A DNA stretch of 64,000 nucleotides from Sthenelais limicola (GCA_942159475.1 OW804102.1:35594873-35658872); one strand, 5' to 3'; counted from the first letter of the stretch, positions 44,345 to 55,800 are shown. Made by a program: numbers and translations. Notes: a model not told the origin generated them from the letters alone.

Positions 44345-44661
44345 CACCTGTCGGACGTGGAGACCACATTGTTTGAAGCTAATAGTTTGTTGCATGCCGA
44401 AATTATGGGTGTTATCCATAGTTTTACGTTGGAACAGTCCAGAGCCAAGAGAAATAGGGATATCCAGCCTGCTGGGAATTTCGTAAATGTGGCGATTGGG
44501 ACGGCGACTCAACCTCAGATTGATGCATTAAATAATAATCAGTTTAGGCTCATTCGGGGGATGAAGGCCGAATTGGTCAACAATCAGAACAGAGACAGAA
44601 TTATGGCGGTTTTGACTCAGAACAGTGTCATATCACTAGCATGCCCTGGACGAACTACATA
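44345..44661 (+). pseudogene. Orphan ORF fragment between two MITEs
   Basis: An open frame of about 105 codons without a proper start (first ATG is inside) reads protein-like: EANSLLHAEIMGVIHSFTLE, then QPQIDALNNNQFRLIRGMKA and AVLTQNSVISLACPGRTTYV. It runs straight into the family-A terminus, so it is truncated by that insertion. It is probably a remnant of an older transposon ORF. I do not recognise the family. Confidence 0.35.
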
Positions 44662-44664
44662 TGT

Positions 44665-44899
44665 GGGTCAGATTTTCAGAAAATGTACAATTCGCCTTCA
44701 CCAATCCTCTCAAATAACCCAAATTTTAGACGAAAATTAAGTTCAAAATACAGTTCAACCTAACCGAACAGATTGCTTGAATCAATGCAATGCCGAATAT
44801 ACTCAGATTTACCTAGCATTGACTAAATTGCAGCCGAATTTGGCAGAATTGACAAAATGTGTACAGCTGCCAATTGTACATTTTCTGAAAACCTGACCC
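44665..44899 (-). mobile_element. Family-A MITE, copy 7
   Basis: Full TIRs. Its right end is 10 bases from the start of the 2.16-kb TIR element. Confidence 0.7.
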
Positions 44900-44909
44900 A
44901 TATATAGAT

Positions 44910-47064
44910 GGTCCATTCCTACGAAATGGGCCCAGTAGCCTGAAAACATTGTGCCAAAAAAAATCCTTTCAATGTTTTCCATAGTAAGGGAACACAAAGT
45001 AGAGTAATGGAGCACTCCAAAGCAAAATTTGCTACAAAATTGATTAAATAGTTTTTATTCTACAAAAACTTTAAAAACAGGGTTAGGATTTCCTATGTTT
45101 TTACGTCGCACATAAAACTGACACTAAATAGTTGGAATTTGACAATGAGAAATTAATTTTGGGTTTAATTTGGCATTTTCTTTGGGTAATATCACTATTT
45201 ACCCATAATATTGGCAACTTGCAATCAAATAAGTCTCTCATTTTGATTTAGAAATGGCAAAATTAAAAATCAGTTCTATTTTCAACTATAGCATTGGCAC
45301 TACCTGACCTTTTTTCCTTTATCACCTTTCTCCTTATTTTCACGAAATGAGATAAAAAAAGAATCCTACAGCTTTTTTATTACCTTACCTTGAAGAATGA
45401 AGTATTATTTCTGCCAGGGATTATATTTTTATTTTCTAAATCAGGTTGGAAATATGGGCGACGTAAAAACACTATGAAGCTATTTTCGGAAAAATCTTCA
45501 TTTTCTGTGATGGAAATGAGAAAAAATGAAATTTAGATTCAATATAAGAGGTTTCTGGATAATATTTCCTAAAAACTCATATTCTCCTCTATATAATCCT
45601 GAAATAAATGACATCCAGAGTCAATTATCTAGGAATCTATTGCCAATAACGTTCATTTTAAATATCTAAATCAATAAATGTGATGTGTTTCAGGAAAATG
45701 AGTCACAAGTCGCATAAATTGATATTTTTCTAGGTGTTTTTTTTCATAAGATCTCCTTATTGAAATGTTCTGGTTTTTAGAGAGTCTAGCACTCATAGTC
45801 AGATGAATCCATGTAACAAGTTTGGGAAAATTGTATCAATCATATCCATGCATTTTGAAGGCATTTGTATGGAGTATATTTAGTATATTTTCCTAAAACG
45901 GATCATAAATGGTCATTTAAATAGTAGAAATATATATATATTCATTTGGCAGTAGCCTTGCTTCTATTAAAGGGATCTGGATGATTATATATGAGCGGAA
46001 TGCTGAGAGTGTTGCGGTTTGTTTGGTACATGTTACAACTTTGTATCTTAAATAGTTTTGCCTATATCAAGTAAATATTGCGACCTAAAAACGTGCGACG
46101 TAAAAACAAGCGACCTAAAATCAGGTGTTTTCCCACTGTATGTACAAGACATTTCTGTTCAGACCATTCAAGGGATCTGGATGATTTTATATCAGCAGAA
46201 AGCTGAGATTGTTGCGGTTCCTATGGTACATGTTACAACTTTCTATCATAAATAGTTTTACTTTTATCAGGCAAATGCGATGTGCGACGTAAAAACGTGT
46301 GACGTAAAAACGTATGATGTGCGACGTAAAAACAGGTGTTTTCACTCTCTATGCACAAGACATATGAGTTTAAACCATTCATATTGCACTGGCAACAAGA
46401 GAATCAATTGCCCAATATATTCATATTAGTTTTAAATGATTTTTTACATTAGGATTAAAATGCACAACTAATCAATGTGGCGATGTAAAAACATACATAA
46501 TTAGCCATTTTCCCATTGAACTTTTTTAAACACACATAACATCCTTACTAACAGTCCTATTTGGACTCATTAGGTATCAAATGTTAGGGATTGTTTTAAA
46601 TAGATATCAAATGAGTTTTATTCTTGTATCATACCTCAAGTTCATTGCATGAAAGTGAGCATAATGTGCGACGTAAAAACGAAAAAAAAACCTTTTTAAT
46701 TTTGTTTATGCTATAATATTTTTGAAAAGTAAGTTGGATTACTGAAATGCATTAAAATTCGAACCTGGTGACTGAGCAAAATTAATCAGATATAAAAAAC
46801 ACAAATTGATGTAAATTTCTGAATTCCCAAGCCCAAATGTTTAATTATTGACATTTTTCTACGAAAATATCAACTTTAAAGGGTTTTAACACATAAAATA
46901 TGCATGAGCCCTAAAATAATGTATATATCAGAGGAATTCGCATGCCAAGAGGAATATGTCAGTATGATTTGTTTTAATATCAATGAATATCAGAATGAGA
47001 TATGAGGCATAGAGGGACCAAAGGTAGGGAAAAGGGCACTGGGCCCATTTCGTAGGAATGGACC
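44910..47064. mobile_element. 2.16-kb TIR element with GACGTAAAAAC motifs
   Basis: GGTCCATTCCTACGAAATGG at the left and CCATTTCGTAGGAATGGACC at the right form a perfect TIR (at least 24 bp), flanked by AGAT on both sides. No transposase frame. The interior holds about ten copies of GCGACGTAAAAAC or close variants, a tandem duplication of about 200 bp (from 45971 and from 46168, each starting GGGATCTGGATGAT), and a partial family-B insertion. Confidence 0.65.
45679..45945. repeat. Family-B MITE, copy 7, left part
   Basis: TGTGATGTGTTTCAGGAAAA, TGAGTCACAAGTCGCATAAA and the following interior match family B; the right terminus is missing. Nested in the 2.16-kb element. Confidence 0.5.
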
Positions 47065-47158
47065 AGATACTCACCAGAAATGCACTTCGTACCATTTGCA
47101 TCTTTTAGTATACAATAACGTTTGATTACTTCATTCATCCAATGTTAATTTTATTCAG

Positions 47159-47335
47159 TGTGGGCGACCATGATACCAGCCAGCCTTCTGACTGGTATGG
47201 CCAACGGTTTGATCTGGACAGGACAGGGGTCTTACTTCATGCAACTCGCACCTAAATATGCCAGACTGACTGGGAACAAGTGTGAAACTGTGTTGGCCTA
47301 CTTCTTTAGCATATTCTTCGCCATACTTCAGACTT
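47159..47335 (+). CDS. UNC93A: UNC93A-like, exon 3 of 8
   Basis: Phase 1 in, phase 1 out (TTATTCAG/TG ... ACTT/gtaagg). Encodes WATMIPASLLTGMANGLIWT and GQGSYFMQLA, matching the vertebrate TSILLGLGAAPLWSAQCTYL span and the loop after it, then the span YFFSIFFAILQT. Confidence 0.85.
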
Positions 47336-47628
47336 GTAAGGTGTATTGCGTTATCGCATGTTTAAATCGTGACAATTTATTGATTCTATTCGTTTCAGAT
47401 ACATACAGCAGTGTATTTGACCACGGATGAATATATATATATATCATTCATTGGAATGCTACCCTTTCACATGAATGCAATTTGAAACATATGAATAGAA
47501 TGTGTAAATTACTTTACAGGACTCTTTATCTCCATTTCGTTAAGAATCTGAGTTTCTAATTCAATTCAATACAATATGAAGGGATACCCAGTTGCTGAAA
47601 GGATTATATCTTTCTTTTTCTTTTTCAG

Positions 47629-47789
47629 CTGTAATAGTTGGGTCTGTAATATCATCAGCCATTTTATACTCTGCTCCATCCAACGTTACTATAGACGCAG
47701 ATGATCCCAGCCTTCAGTTCTGTGGTGCCAAGGCTTGTCCAGATCAGAACGTCACCAATCCAAATATGGAAGACCCCCCTAAATACATT
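47629..47789 (+). CDS. UNC93A: UNC93A-like, exon 4 of 8
   Basis: Encodes the span VIVGSVISSAILYS and an extracellular loop with two N-glycosylation sequons (SNVT, QNVT) and the paired cysteines FCGAKACP, equivalent to the CGASDC loop of UNC93A. Ends phase 0 (ATT/gtaggc). Confidence 0.85.
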
Positions 47790-48126
47790 GTAGGCATAAC
47801 CTTACACTTGGAGAACTGGAAAATAAATACTTATATGTGTATCACACACACATATATTCATAAATGAAATAAAGAGGTATTGCCAGCCATTTAGACCAAT
47901 GCAATATAGATACCATCATGACTGCACATGTTGTGGAAAATCTCATTATGTACCACACCACTCTTGGTATGTGAGAAAGCATATTGTCCCAATTCTTGGC
48001 TTGTCTGGAGCTTGGAGACTATAGCCATTTGTAGTTATTTTGTAGTGGTACCATTCTGCAGAGACAAACACTACAGTTACTGTGTTTGCATTTGTCTTTA
48101 CTTAATGATGCATTCGTTCTTTCCAG

Positions 48127-48366
48127 GTATGGATTCTAGTAGGCACGTACATTAGCATAACTGCTATTGCCGTCCTGCTTATCATATTCTTTGTTGATGA
48201 GTTACCTGAAGATGTGAGGCCCAAGGAACCAATCACTTGCAAGAAAACAGTAGATAAATTGTTGGCTACAGTAAAATTTGCCAAAAGGAAAGAAGCGCTG
48301 TTACTAACTCTCATTTTACTTTATGCTGGCATGGGACCTGCTTTCTATTCTACCGAATTCAGTCAG
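48127..48366 (+). CDS. UNC93A: UNC93A-like, exon 5 of 8
   Basis: Eighty codons, phase 0 to 0. A span (WILVGTYISITAIAVLLIIF), the central cytosolic loop with TCKKTVDKLLATVKFAKRKE, then the span LLLTLILLYAGMGPAF and YSTEFSQ, aligned with LLLILLPMLSGFEEAFLSGDFTK of the mammalian protein. Confidence 0.85.
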
Positions 48367-49400
48367 GTAAACTTTCAGATATAGGCCTACAGCGATAGGC
48401 TATCCTTGGGGGGGGGGGAAGCACCCCAGAAAGTATTTGATTTTTGCATGAAGAATGGCGGCTTCTGGTGTATTTTCAGTGTTCAAATTGTATCCATTAA
48501 AGTGCAGGGCAGGGGAGGGTGCGGGAGGGGAGATGGGATATCTCCTGCTGAAAACAATTTGAATTTTGTTCTGGTGTATTTCTAGCATAGTTTTCATAGA
48601 GATTTCAGTGTTCAAATTTTCCTCTTTATGTGTATGGTCGATTCTCATGAAATTGGAGCAAGCAGCGTTTTTTAATTCCATGGGCCATACATGGGTTAGG
48701 AATCTGAAAATGTGCATTTTTTTACATAGAATGACAAAAAATTAGTGAATTAGTAATTAGGAAATTAGTGATTTTTAAAAACTGAAATAGATAAAATGAG
48801 AACATAGGCGCTCAATGTGATGAATTTATTTCAAAATTACTACTTCATAAAAGGAATCCGACCATGTACTAAGTAGTTTTTTAGTTAAATTATGGGGAGA
48901 ATATAAGATATATTATTATCATTGCCACTCCTCTAACACTCCTCTAATAAATACTTTATTAAATCCTCCAGAATGTAAATTCAAGACTGTAAATTCTGTG
49001 TGATGCTGACATGTTTGGGATTCATTTGGTATAGCCCTAATTATGAAATACAAGTTTATAGGATGAATTAACTTTCCTGCATAGACGTTACATGCCATTT
49101 TAAATCCTCATCATTTCTGTTTTCAAATAGATTTTCAGTGTAACACAGCCGAGCTCACTATACAGAGCCCAGAGATCCTCTCCGGAGAATTAATAACAGA
49201 TCAATTGTCCCTCGACCTAGGCACCTGCGGTTTTAGCAAGAATTATTTCTTTTCTTAAGAATTTGTCAACCATGACAAATTAAAGGGGAAACTACACAAG
49301 TTTCATTTTGTTCTTTCATGAATATTATTTGAAATGTAGCCTAATATTTGTCAAGATGTCATTGGGATACAAACGAAAAACAGGTTGATAAAAAAAACAC
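48367..49400. other. UNC93A-like intron 5, unassigned part
   Basis: A G run is at 48410-48418; no other feature supported. Confidence 0.35.
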
Positions 49401-49604
49401 GTTATTATGCTTCTGACGACAGTAGAATATTATATCGCCAGAGGGCAGCATTGTAGACGCTCATATAATAGCCAGTGCCTGGCACCGCTCGATCACTTCA
49501 ACTCAGTCACGCACTAAAAAAACTTTCTCTTGATCGGTCCGCTTGTTTGGTTAACACGTCCGCACGTGTTTGGTGTCACTCGGGTGACTCCTATTGACTC
49601 CACT

Positions 49605-50702
49605 ATGGGGGTGAGAAAGTGTTGGAAGTGTAACGATGAGAAACATGAACCCCCCACTGGGTTGAAGTGTTCTAGAGCTGAGAGGAAAGCTAGTGTTTCT
49701 TCCATTGATAATGTGGATTGGGACAGATGGTCTCCTACCGGAGATAAGAAGAAGAATAGGAAGACTTGGGGTAGTCGTGTACGTAAGTCTATTCCCAAGA
49801 CTTCTTGGTTCAAACAGGAACCATGCTTACGTCCCCCTGCTGAGAAACCTCCTCTCGCTCCTGACGGTCCTGAAGGAAGGATGGAAGAACCCTCTATTGG
49901 TGAGCCTGTTATTGCTAATGTTTCTAATGATTTTGTGGAGACATCTGATTCTGAAAACCCCAAGGCTTGGCCCCCTCTTGGTCCGCCTCGTCAAGTTATG
50001 GAGCCCGGTGGTCCATTTAAATTTAAAGCACCTAGGAAAGTTCATAAAGTTGTCCTGCAGGAGGGGAATATTCCGAATATTCCTGCTCAACCTAATGTGC
50101 CTCTGCAGCAACCAATTCGACAGGTGCAACAACCAAATGAGCCTCTACAACAGGCCCCGGGGGCTGTTGATTCTGGTTGTAGGCAAGACGTTTGGCGAAT
50201 GAATATTAAACTTGAAGCTATTAAAACAGAATCTAGAGTGGTTCAGAGCAAGTTGTCTGGTATCGAAAACTGTCTGGCCAAACTCTGTGAGGAAAAGTCT
50301 GACTCTCCACAATCTCATAAGTCTCATAGCTCGAAGGAAGACCGTGACCGGGCCCGGGGCCGGTCCCACAGACGTGACTCGCATGGTGACAGGCGTGACT
50401 CCCGTGGATGTAGACGTGACTCCCCACCTAGGCATAGGTCCCAGTCAGTTGGTCGTCGCCGCTGCCAGTTTGGAGGGAAGACCTCGGCTAGTGAATCCTC
50501 CTCGTCCTCTGATTCTGACTCGGACGAGTCGTCCTCCTCCTCTTCAAGTTTGTCGTCTGTAACGTCTAGACACCATAGTCGTAGAAGAAGCCATAGCCAT
50601 AACAACAAATTAGCATATCATATCATAGTTACCCCTATTATTGTTAGCCATTTCCTTTTGCCAAAAAGTCATTTTTGCCAAAAAGTGGTAGAAACAATAT
50701 AA
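49605..50702 (+). pseudogene. Gag-like ORF of a truncated retroelement
   Basis: An open frame of 365 codons in UNC93A-like intron 5, sense strand. It starts MGVRKCWKCNDEKHEPPTGL with a C-x2-C...H-x6-C putative zinc finger, continues proline-rich (PNVPLQQPIRQVQQP), has a short coiled-coil-like segment (LEAIKTESRVVQSKLSGIEN), and ends in an RS/SR-rich and polyserine tail (HRRDSHGDRRDSRGCRRDS, then a Ser/Asp run). It turns AT-rich and unrelated after about 50610, so the element is cut there; no RT follows. The zinc-finger-plus-RS layout suits a retrotransposon gag, perhaps from DIRS-like or LTR elements. No flanking LTRs are seen. Family not determined. Confidence 0.5.
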
Positions 50703-51004
50703 ATATATCCTATATTTTCAACAACAAAAAACCGTTAAGTAAATTGTCGGATTCCTATAAGAAGTAGATAAAACTGCCTTTACAATCCAAGTGCCGAAGG
50801 CACTTGTGAGCAGTAAATATTGATTTTTATTATCATTGATGTAAGCAGGCAGCCGGAAGCGGATGTCAAACACAAGTAGGACTGGTCTGTAGGCCTACAA
50901 CTGCCCCCGCCATCCCTACAAATGGCGACAAATCGCATGGAGTCCTTGTACATGATTGACAGCTGTAAAAATAAAGTTTGCTACAATACATGGTGTCTTT
51001 TCAG

Positions 51005-51140
51005 TCTTATATATCCTGCAGCGTTGGTATTTGGATGGTTGGGTTTGCGACTTTACCGCTTGGGGTTGTGGCAACATTTTCAAGCTTTATCACTTCTGTC
51101 ACTGTCAAGTACATCGGCATCCTACCTTTCATGCTCTCAG
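51005..51140 (+). CDS. UNC93A: UNC93A-like, exon 6 of 8
   Basis: Acceptor TGTCTTTTCAG/TCT, donor TCAG/gtatgt, phase 0 in and 1 out. Encodes SYISCSVGIWMVGFATLPLG, equivalent to SYVTCTLGIQFVGYVMICFS, then the loop VKYIGILPFMLS. Confidence 0.85.
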
Positions 51141-51893
51141 GTATGTGTTGCTAATTCAGAGCTCTGCTCTGCTAATTCACCACCTCTAACACAGCTAAAA
51201 GTCAACTATGTCTATGTATTTCATACATTAATGCTCTCAGTTATTCGTTGCTAATAATTATACTGATCTAGAACATGGTTGAAACTTAATCAAATTTCCC
51301 TCAAATCAGGAGTCAGCGGCAAGTGTCACTCTAAGAATGACCTCATCCTAACATAGATCTATATATGAAAACGATCTCCCTTTTCCCACAATAGTCAACC
51401 TTTTTGTTGCATATGATATATAATATCGCTCATCATATCGCACCAGTAGAGTGCTAGTTTTAGATAGGAAAATGTAGATCTATGTACAATGAGTTCTTTC
51501 CCTTCTTTACCTTCATCGAGCAACACAATCTTCCTGTTTTACTCATTTGTCTGTTTAAAAATTATATTTCAACTAATACCTCTTAGAGAGTAGTGTCATT
51601 TTTCAGAATTTGCCATTCTCTATGCAACATATCCAAAATCGTTAAAAATCATTTTTTAAATGAGGAGAAAATCACATCAAAATGCATAAGGTTTTACACT
51701 ATACATCTTGCAATCCTGGCATCATCGTAAATTTACAACATGAGAGACTATTATTATAGTGTTACAAGAGGGTTTTGGAGTAGGGAGGGAGTTTACTTCT
51801 CCAGGAATTATGAGTAATTCTAGGAATGGAGAATCCACCTCTCTACTAGATCATACAGAACCTATTATGTAACCATGTCTTCTTATATTCCAG

Positions 51894-52025
51894 CTCTGGC
51901 TGTGGATCTTAGTATTCAATTGACTATGTGGTTCTGGATGCCTACACCAGAAGACGCTTGGGTATTGTATATATTGTCCGGTCTTTGGGGGTATTCTGAT
52001 TGTACGTGGAATATTCATCTATGTG
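51894..52025 (+). CDS. UNC93A: UNC93A-like, exon 7 of 8
   Basis: Phase 1 to 1. Encodes a span (ALAVDLSIQLTMWFWMPTPE) and the conserved YILSGLWGYSDCTWNIHLC, matching FSGLWGVADAVWQTQNN. The donor TGTG/gtaaat at 52025 is chosen because it preserves this alignment exactly into exon 8; an earlier gtacgt is rejected. Confidence 0.85.
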
Positions 52026-52595
52026 GTAAATACATTTGTTTATACGTTTTAGATTTTTAAGAATTTCCCACCGTGGGCATTCCTATCCATCAGATTCTTA
52101 CTAAGATGAAGCCCGCAATATATTACATAAATTCTCATTGAAAATCCAGTAAACAAAGAAGTAACCCATCAAGGCCCCCCATGAAAAATAGACCGAGGAA
52201 ATAACCACGAGACCCCGCCCCCCCCCCCCCCCCCTCAGCGACAAATGACCACATGCAGGAACAAGATCGCCAGGAAATCACCTGTAAACCTCACATTTTA
52301 TTTATAAACTGCACATATTTTTTAGATGACCACGCCACTCATTTTTATAAAAAAAATTAATTTTTCCCTGACAAAGGTCAACTCCGCCCCAAATCATTAA
52401 AAACAAAGTCAAAGAATCTACATATATATATACCTGATATTAACAAGCTGTTTATCGAATTTTAAAGGGATATTCTTTTTACCTTATCCATTTTTAAAAC
52501 TTTGTTTGCATGTTGGTGTGATATTTGTGGTATGAATCAACTCTGCTTTGTAAATCAGTTCAAGAATTATTTGAACCTAGAAATAAATTCATTTT
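52026..52595. other. UNC93A-like intron 7, unassigned part
   Basis: Contains a C run of 18 at 52217-52234; otherwise AT-rich. Confidence 0.35.
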
Positions 52596-53990
52596 ATATT
52601 GATTGATTGATTGAAAACTTTTATTGCTAACAAGTAGCCATATAAGAGGGGGTATTCTTCAGCAGATGGGAGGTTTTCTTGCCCCTTAGTTTCTATTACA
52701 TTTGCTAGTAGTAGAGCTACAATTCCATCTCAGTCGTAGACTGTCGATGGTTCTCTACAGATTTCCAGTTTAAGTTTTCAATTACAATAACTATGAGAAA
52801 CAATGTGCCTTAATATAAATAACCATGATTTGCTTGATGTTAAATTCAGATGTTACAAGGTTTAACTAAGAAACAATTTCATGTAATCAATTTTGCAAGT
52901 TTTCCTGAGGATAACACATAATGACGAGACTAGATGAAATATTCGTCTTGCCATGTATAGGTTGACATGGCATGTGTTTTAAATGACTTAGGATCTAGGG
53001 TTTGGTGGGCCACTGTAGGCAGTCTATTCCAGGAAGTAGAAATTCTATTATAGACTGATTTTCTTATTTGCTCTGTTTTAGGGGTAATTTGTTTTAACAA
53101 TTTTCTTCCCATTTCAAAATTCCTAGTGTTAATCAGTCGTAGGTCAATATTTACTGGGTTTTGTGCACTACGGTGACCCGCCTGTAGTAAATGTAAGCGT
53201 CTACAGTACTTCAAGGGCAGGAGTCTTTTATTTATATGTAACTTGTCGACATTCGAGCGGGGTGGAAGCCTATATATAGATTTTAATATTTGGTTTTGAA
53301 GTATTTGGAGTTTGTGTACTTAAGCGGTACTATGAGAATCCAGTAGTATGTCTGCATGATCAATGACTGGCACTACCATTACTTTATATTATTAGTAAAA
53401 GTACGTGTTGGGGTATTTTTTCTTTTAACTTCGAAAATTGCCAGCTTTTAAAGCTTAGGAGTTTGGTTGATTTTGCAACTTGTTCTGTAAATTTTAGGGT
53501 ACTGTCCAATTTGGTTCCCAAGTAATTATAACTAAACACAACTAAACACTGAGCTACCCAGCTTGACCTGAGCGAGGGACGGGGAAAAATAGTCTGGATT
53601 TTAGATTTGTTCAAGTTTAAGGAAATTCGGTTTAGTTCCCACCAGGAGCTTAGTCCGTTAAGGTCTTCTTGTAAATTTGTTGTAATATTTGCTAGATTTT
53701 GGCCTGAAATATAAATGATAGTGATGTCTGCAAACATTTGGATATTTGACTTTTTTATGGTAAGGGGGAGGTCGTTAATGTATAGGTTGAAGAGTACAGG
53801 TCCAAGGGTCGTGCCGTGTGGTACTCCGCAATTGATTGGTCTGGGTGCTAATAAGGTTAGCTACAAGTTCGTCATAGAATTTTTACTTAGCCATGCTTCG
53901 TTTAGGCAGAGAACATCAGATTTTAACTTGGATAAGAGAGCTTCGAACTCACTTGCTTTATTTAATTATCATTGCATATCATTTCTTTAA
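52596..53990 (-). mobile_element. Degraded, internally deleted LINE
   Basis: On the minus strand: an endonuclease-like scrap (VLCLNEAWLSKN, ending in a stop near 53870), then directly RT motifs CGVPHGTTLGPVLFNLYIND and QMFADITIIYIS (the catalytic FADD motif is broken to FADI), NLNKSKIQTIF, YLGTKLDSTLKF, and the C-terminal NRISTSWNRLPTVAH (52930-53214). The 3' end at about 52600 is a (TCAA)n tail. It fits CR1/Jockey-superfamily LINEs. Dead by deletion, a catalytic change and frameshifts. Confidence 0.7.
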
Positions 53991-54007
53991 TTATTATTCC
54001 ATTCAAG

Positions 54008-54330
54008 CCCTCCTTGGCACACTGTTTCCCGGGGATATCGAGGCTGCCAGCTCATACAGAATCTACATGTTTTCATTAGGAGGACTGATAACGTTTAGCT
54101 ACTCAGCATTTCTCTGTATGACCACAAAACTTATTATCCTCATGGCAGTCCTGGCTACTGGAAACATTGGGTATTTCATCGTAGAAGTACTGCGGAGGAG
54201 AAACATTAAACTTCAAGCCAGAAGTTCAAGTCAGGATCATGAGCATAAAAACAAGGCTATTAACATTTCCAGTATAGCTGATGATTGTTTGAGTTTGGGG
54301 AATAATGATTATGTCTCATCAAAGTTATGA
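54008..54330 (+). CDS. UNC93A: UNC93A-like, exon 8 of 8 (last)
   Basis: Starts ALLGTLFPGDIEAASSYRIY, matching ALYGVLFEKSKEAAFANYRL, then spans LGGLITFSYSAFLCM and KLIILMAVLATGNIGYFIVE, and a cytosolic tail of about 40 residues rich in Ser, Lys and His, ending at TGA 54328. The acceptor (TTATTCCATTCAAG) lies 17 bases after the LINE remnant, so that insertion came close to the splice site. Confidence 0.85.
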
Positions 54331-54463
54331 TAGAGAGAAAACATGAAACCTATTTGATCAAGCATATTAATATATAAATGACTAACGTTTGGATTGTCCA
54401 CAAGAATTAATACCAAAAAAAGGAACCAATATGTTATGTGGAAACCTTGAAGAATTATTCATA

Positions 54464-54640
54464 TTAAAGCTGCACTCCCTGATGTGTGAGATAAAAATCT
54501 CAAAGTTGACTTCTATCCTATTTTTTTTAGATCACTAATACCCTGCCCCACCTTATCCCACAAGTTTGATTTGATTTGATAATGTTTTAAAGACATTAAA
54601 TACAGGTTCAAATCTGTTGCTGGGCAATCAGTGAACATTT
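54464..54640. repeat. Family-I left-end fragment
   Basis: TTAAAGCTGCACTCCCTGATG resembles the left terminus of family I; the rest is diverged. Confidence 0.35.
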
Positions 54641-54904
54641 TTAAAACACTAACCATATGTGGCGGCAGATGGCAGCACTGAGTAATGGTTGAAGCTCTAT
54701 ATATGCTCTATTGTACAAAATACAAAACTGTCCAATAGGGCGTTCAGTGGCAACGGAAACATTTTGGAGTTTAATATTTTTAGATTTCTCAGAAATATCT
54801 AGAATGGCCCAGAAAAGAAATTGGTTGTATGATATTAAGTTGTATAGGTGGGAAAAGAAAGGAAACGTTGCCATTGTATGTTTAATCAATAAAAGCGTAT
54901 TCCA

Positions 54905-55149
54905 GGCTTATGATTCTGAATCAGCTTTGAACATTAGAGACTATAGTCATCACTGTGATGACTATTATGACACATTATGGTGGACTGGTAGAAGCCAAAT
55001 GTTGTCCTACATGTCATATTCTCCACTCTCACTGAATCAAACAGAAACCTGCCCATTTGTGGATCAAACCGAGAGCTATACTGTAGAGGAGTGTCAGATA
55101 TATAGCAACGCACCAGAGACACGTCCCATTCTCTGTGGCTTCTGTCCTG
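54905..55149 (+). CDS. EGF/ShK secreted gene, upstream exon (partial start)
   Basis: An open frame with a likely 3' splice site (AGCGTATTCCAG/GCT) and donor CCTG/gtaagc in phase 1, matching the next exon. It contains TCPFVDQTESYTVEEC and ILCGFCP, so extracellular cysteines. The frame is open further upstream to 54711, so the exon start is uncertain, and the signal peptide exon was not found. The domain is not recognised; a CAP/SCP-type domain would be typical next to EGF and ShK modules, but its signature is not visible. Confidence 0.5.
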
Positions 55150-55477
55150 GTAAGCACACAATTTTTTTTTTCGGAATATGTATTACAATAGGGTGAAAAA
55201 TCATTATCAAATCTTTGATCTTGTCAAGTGGTCTTGGTAATAAATCCTACAACTATTTTATAAACAAGAATTAGTAATACTTTTACTTTGTGATATTTGT
55301 CATTCTGCACACAGTTTCTGATTATTATGCCATTACAAAGATTTTACAAGTTGACAAAACCTTGTGAGATAATTAATTTTAATTCCTCAACACCTGATTT
55401 GACCAATGGGAATAAAAAGTTCATATTGATAAGGTTACAGGCAGTATATATCTAGTGAACTGGCAGAAAAATAGCTT

Positions 55478-55550
55478 TACCTAGAGCAGAAATGAAACGT
55501 GGGTCCTTTTACTTTCCATGCCAATGCTCTACCAACTGAGCCATCCAGGC
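55478..55550 (-). repeat. tRNA-like relic with intact A box
   Basis: Minus strand: GCCTGGATGGCTCAGTTGGT, AGAGCATTGG..., with a clean D-arm (GCTC...GAGC) but a mutated anticodon stem and a T-arm reading GTTTCATTTC instead of GTTCGAATCC. A tRNA pseudogene or SINE head, in an intron of the EGF/ShK gene. Confidence 0.45.
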
Positions 55551-55800
55551 TGCTGAAGATCAGTGATCATTTTTCTATTTCACTCATAAAAAAATGTAAT
55601 CCTTTAAAATGGGATTAGTTTTAAATCATGGTTACATTGCATGGCAGAATTAAGAAAGGCATAATTTATTCTTCAAATTTTGATTTTACTTATGATGACA
55701 AGTTATACATTCAATAATAATTATTCTATAATTACAAACCTTATAAAAAATTGTGTACCAACACCTCATCTTCCCTTACAATCTTAATTTCCACCTTCAG

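Noticed and set aside
52001..52010. Earlier donor GTACGT in UNC93A-like exon 7
   Set aside because: Using it would delete the residues DCTWNIHLC, which align without gaps to the family when the later donor is used.
54711..54904. N-terminal part of the long frame before the EGF exon
   Set aside because: It runs through a plausible splice acceptor and carries no signal peptide or domain, so I begin the exon at 54905.
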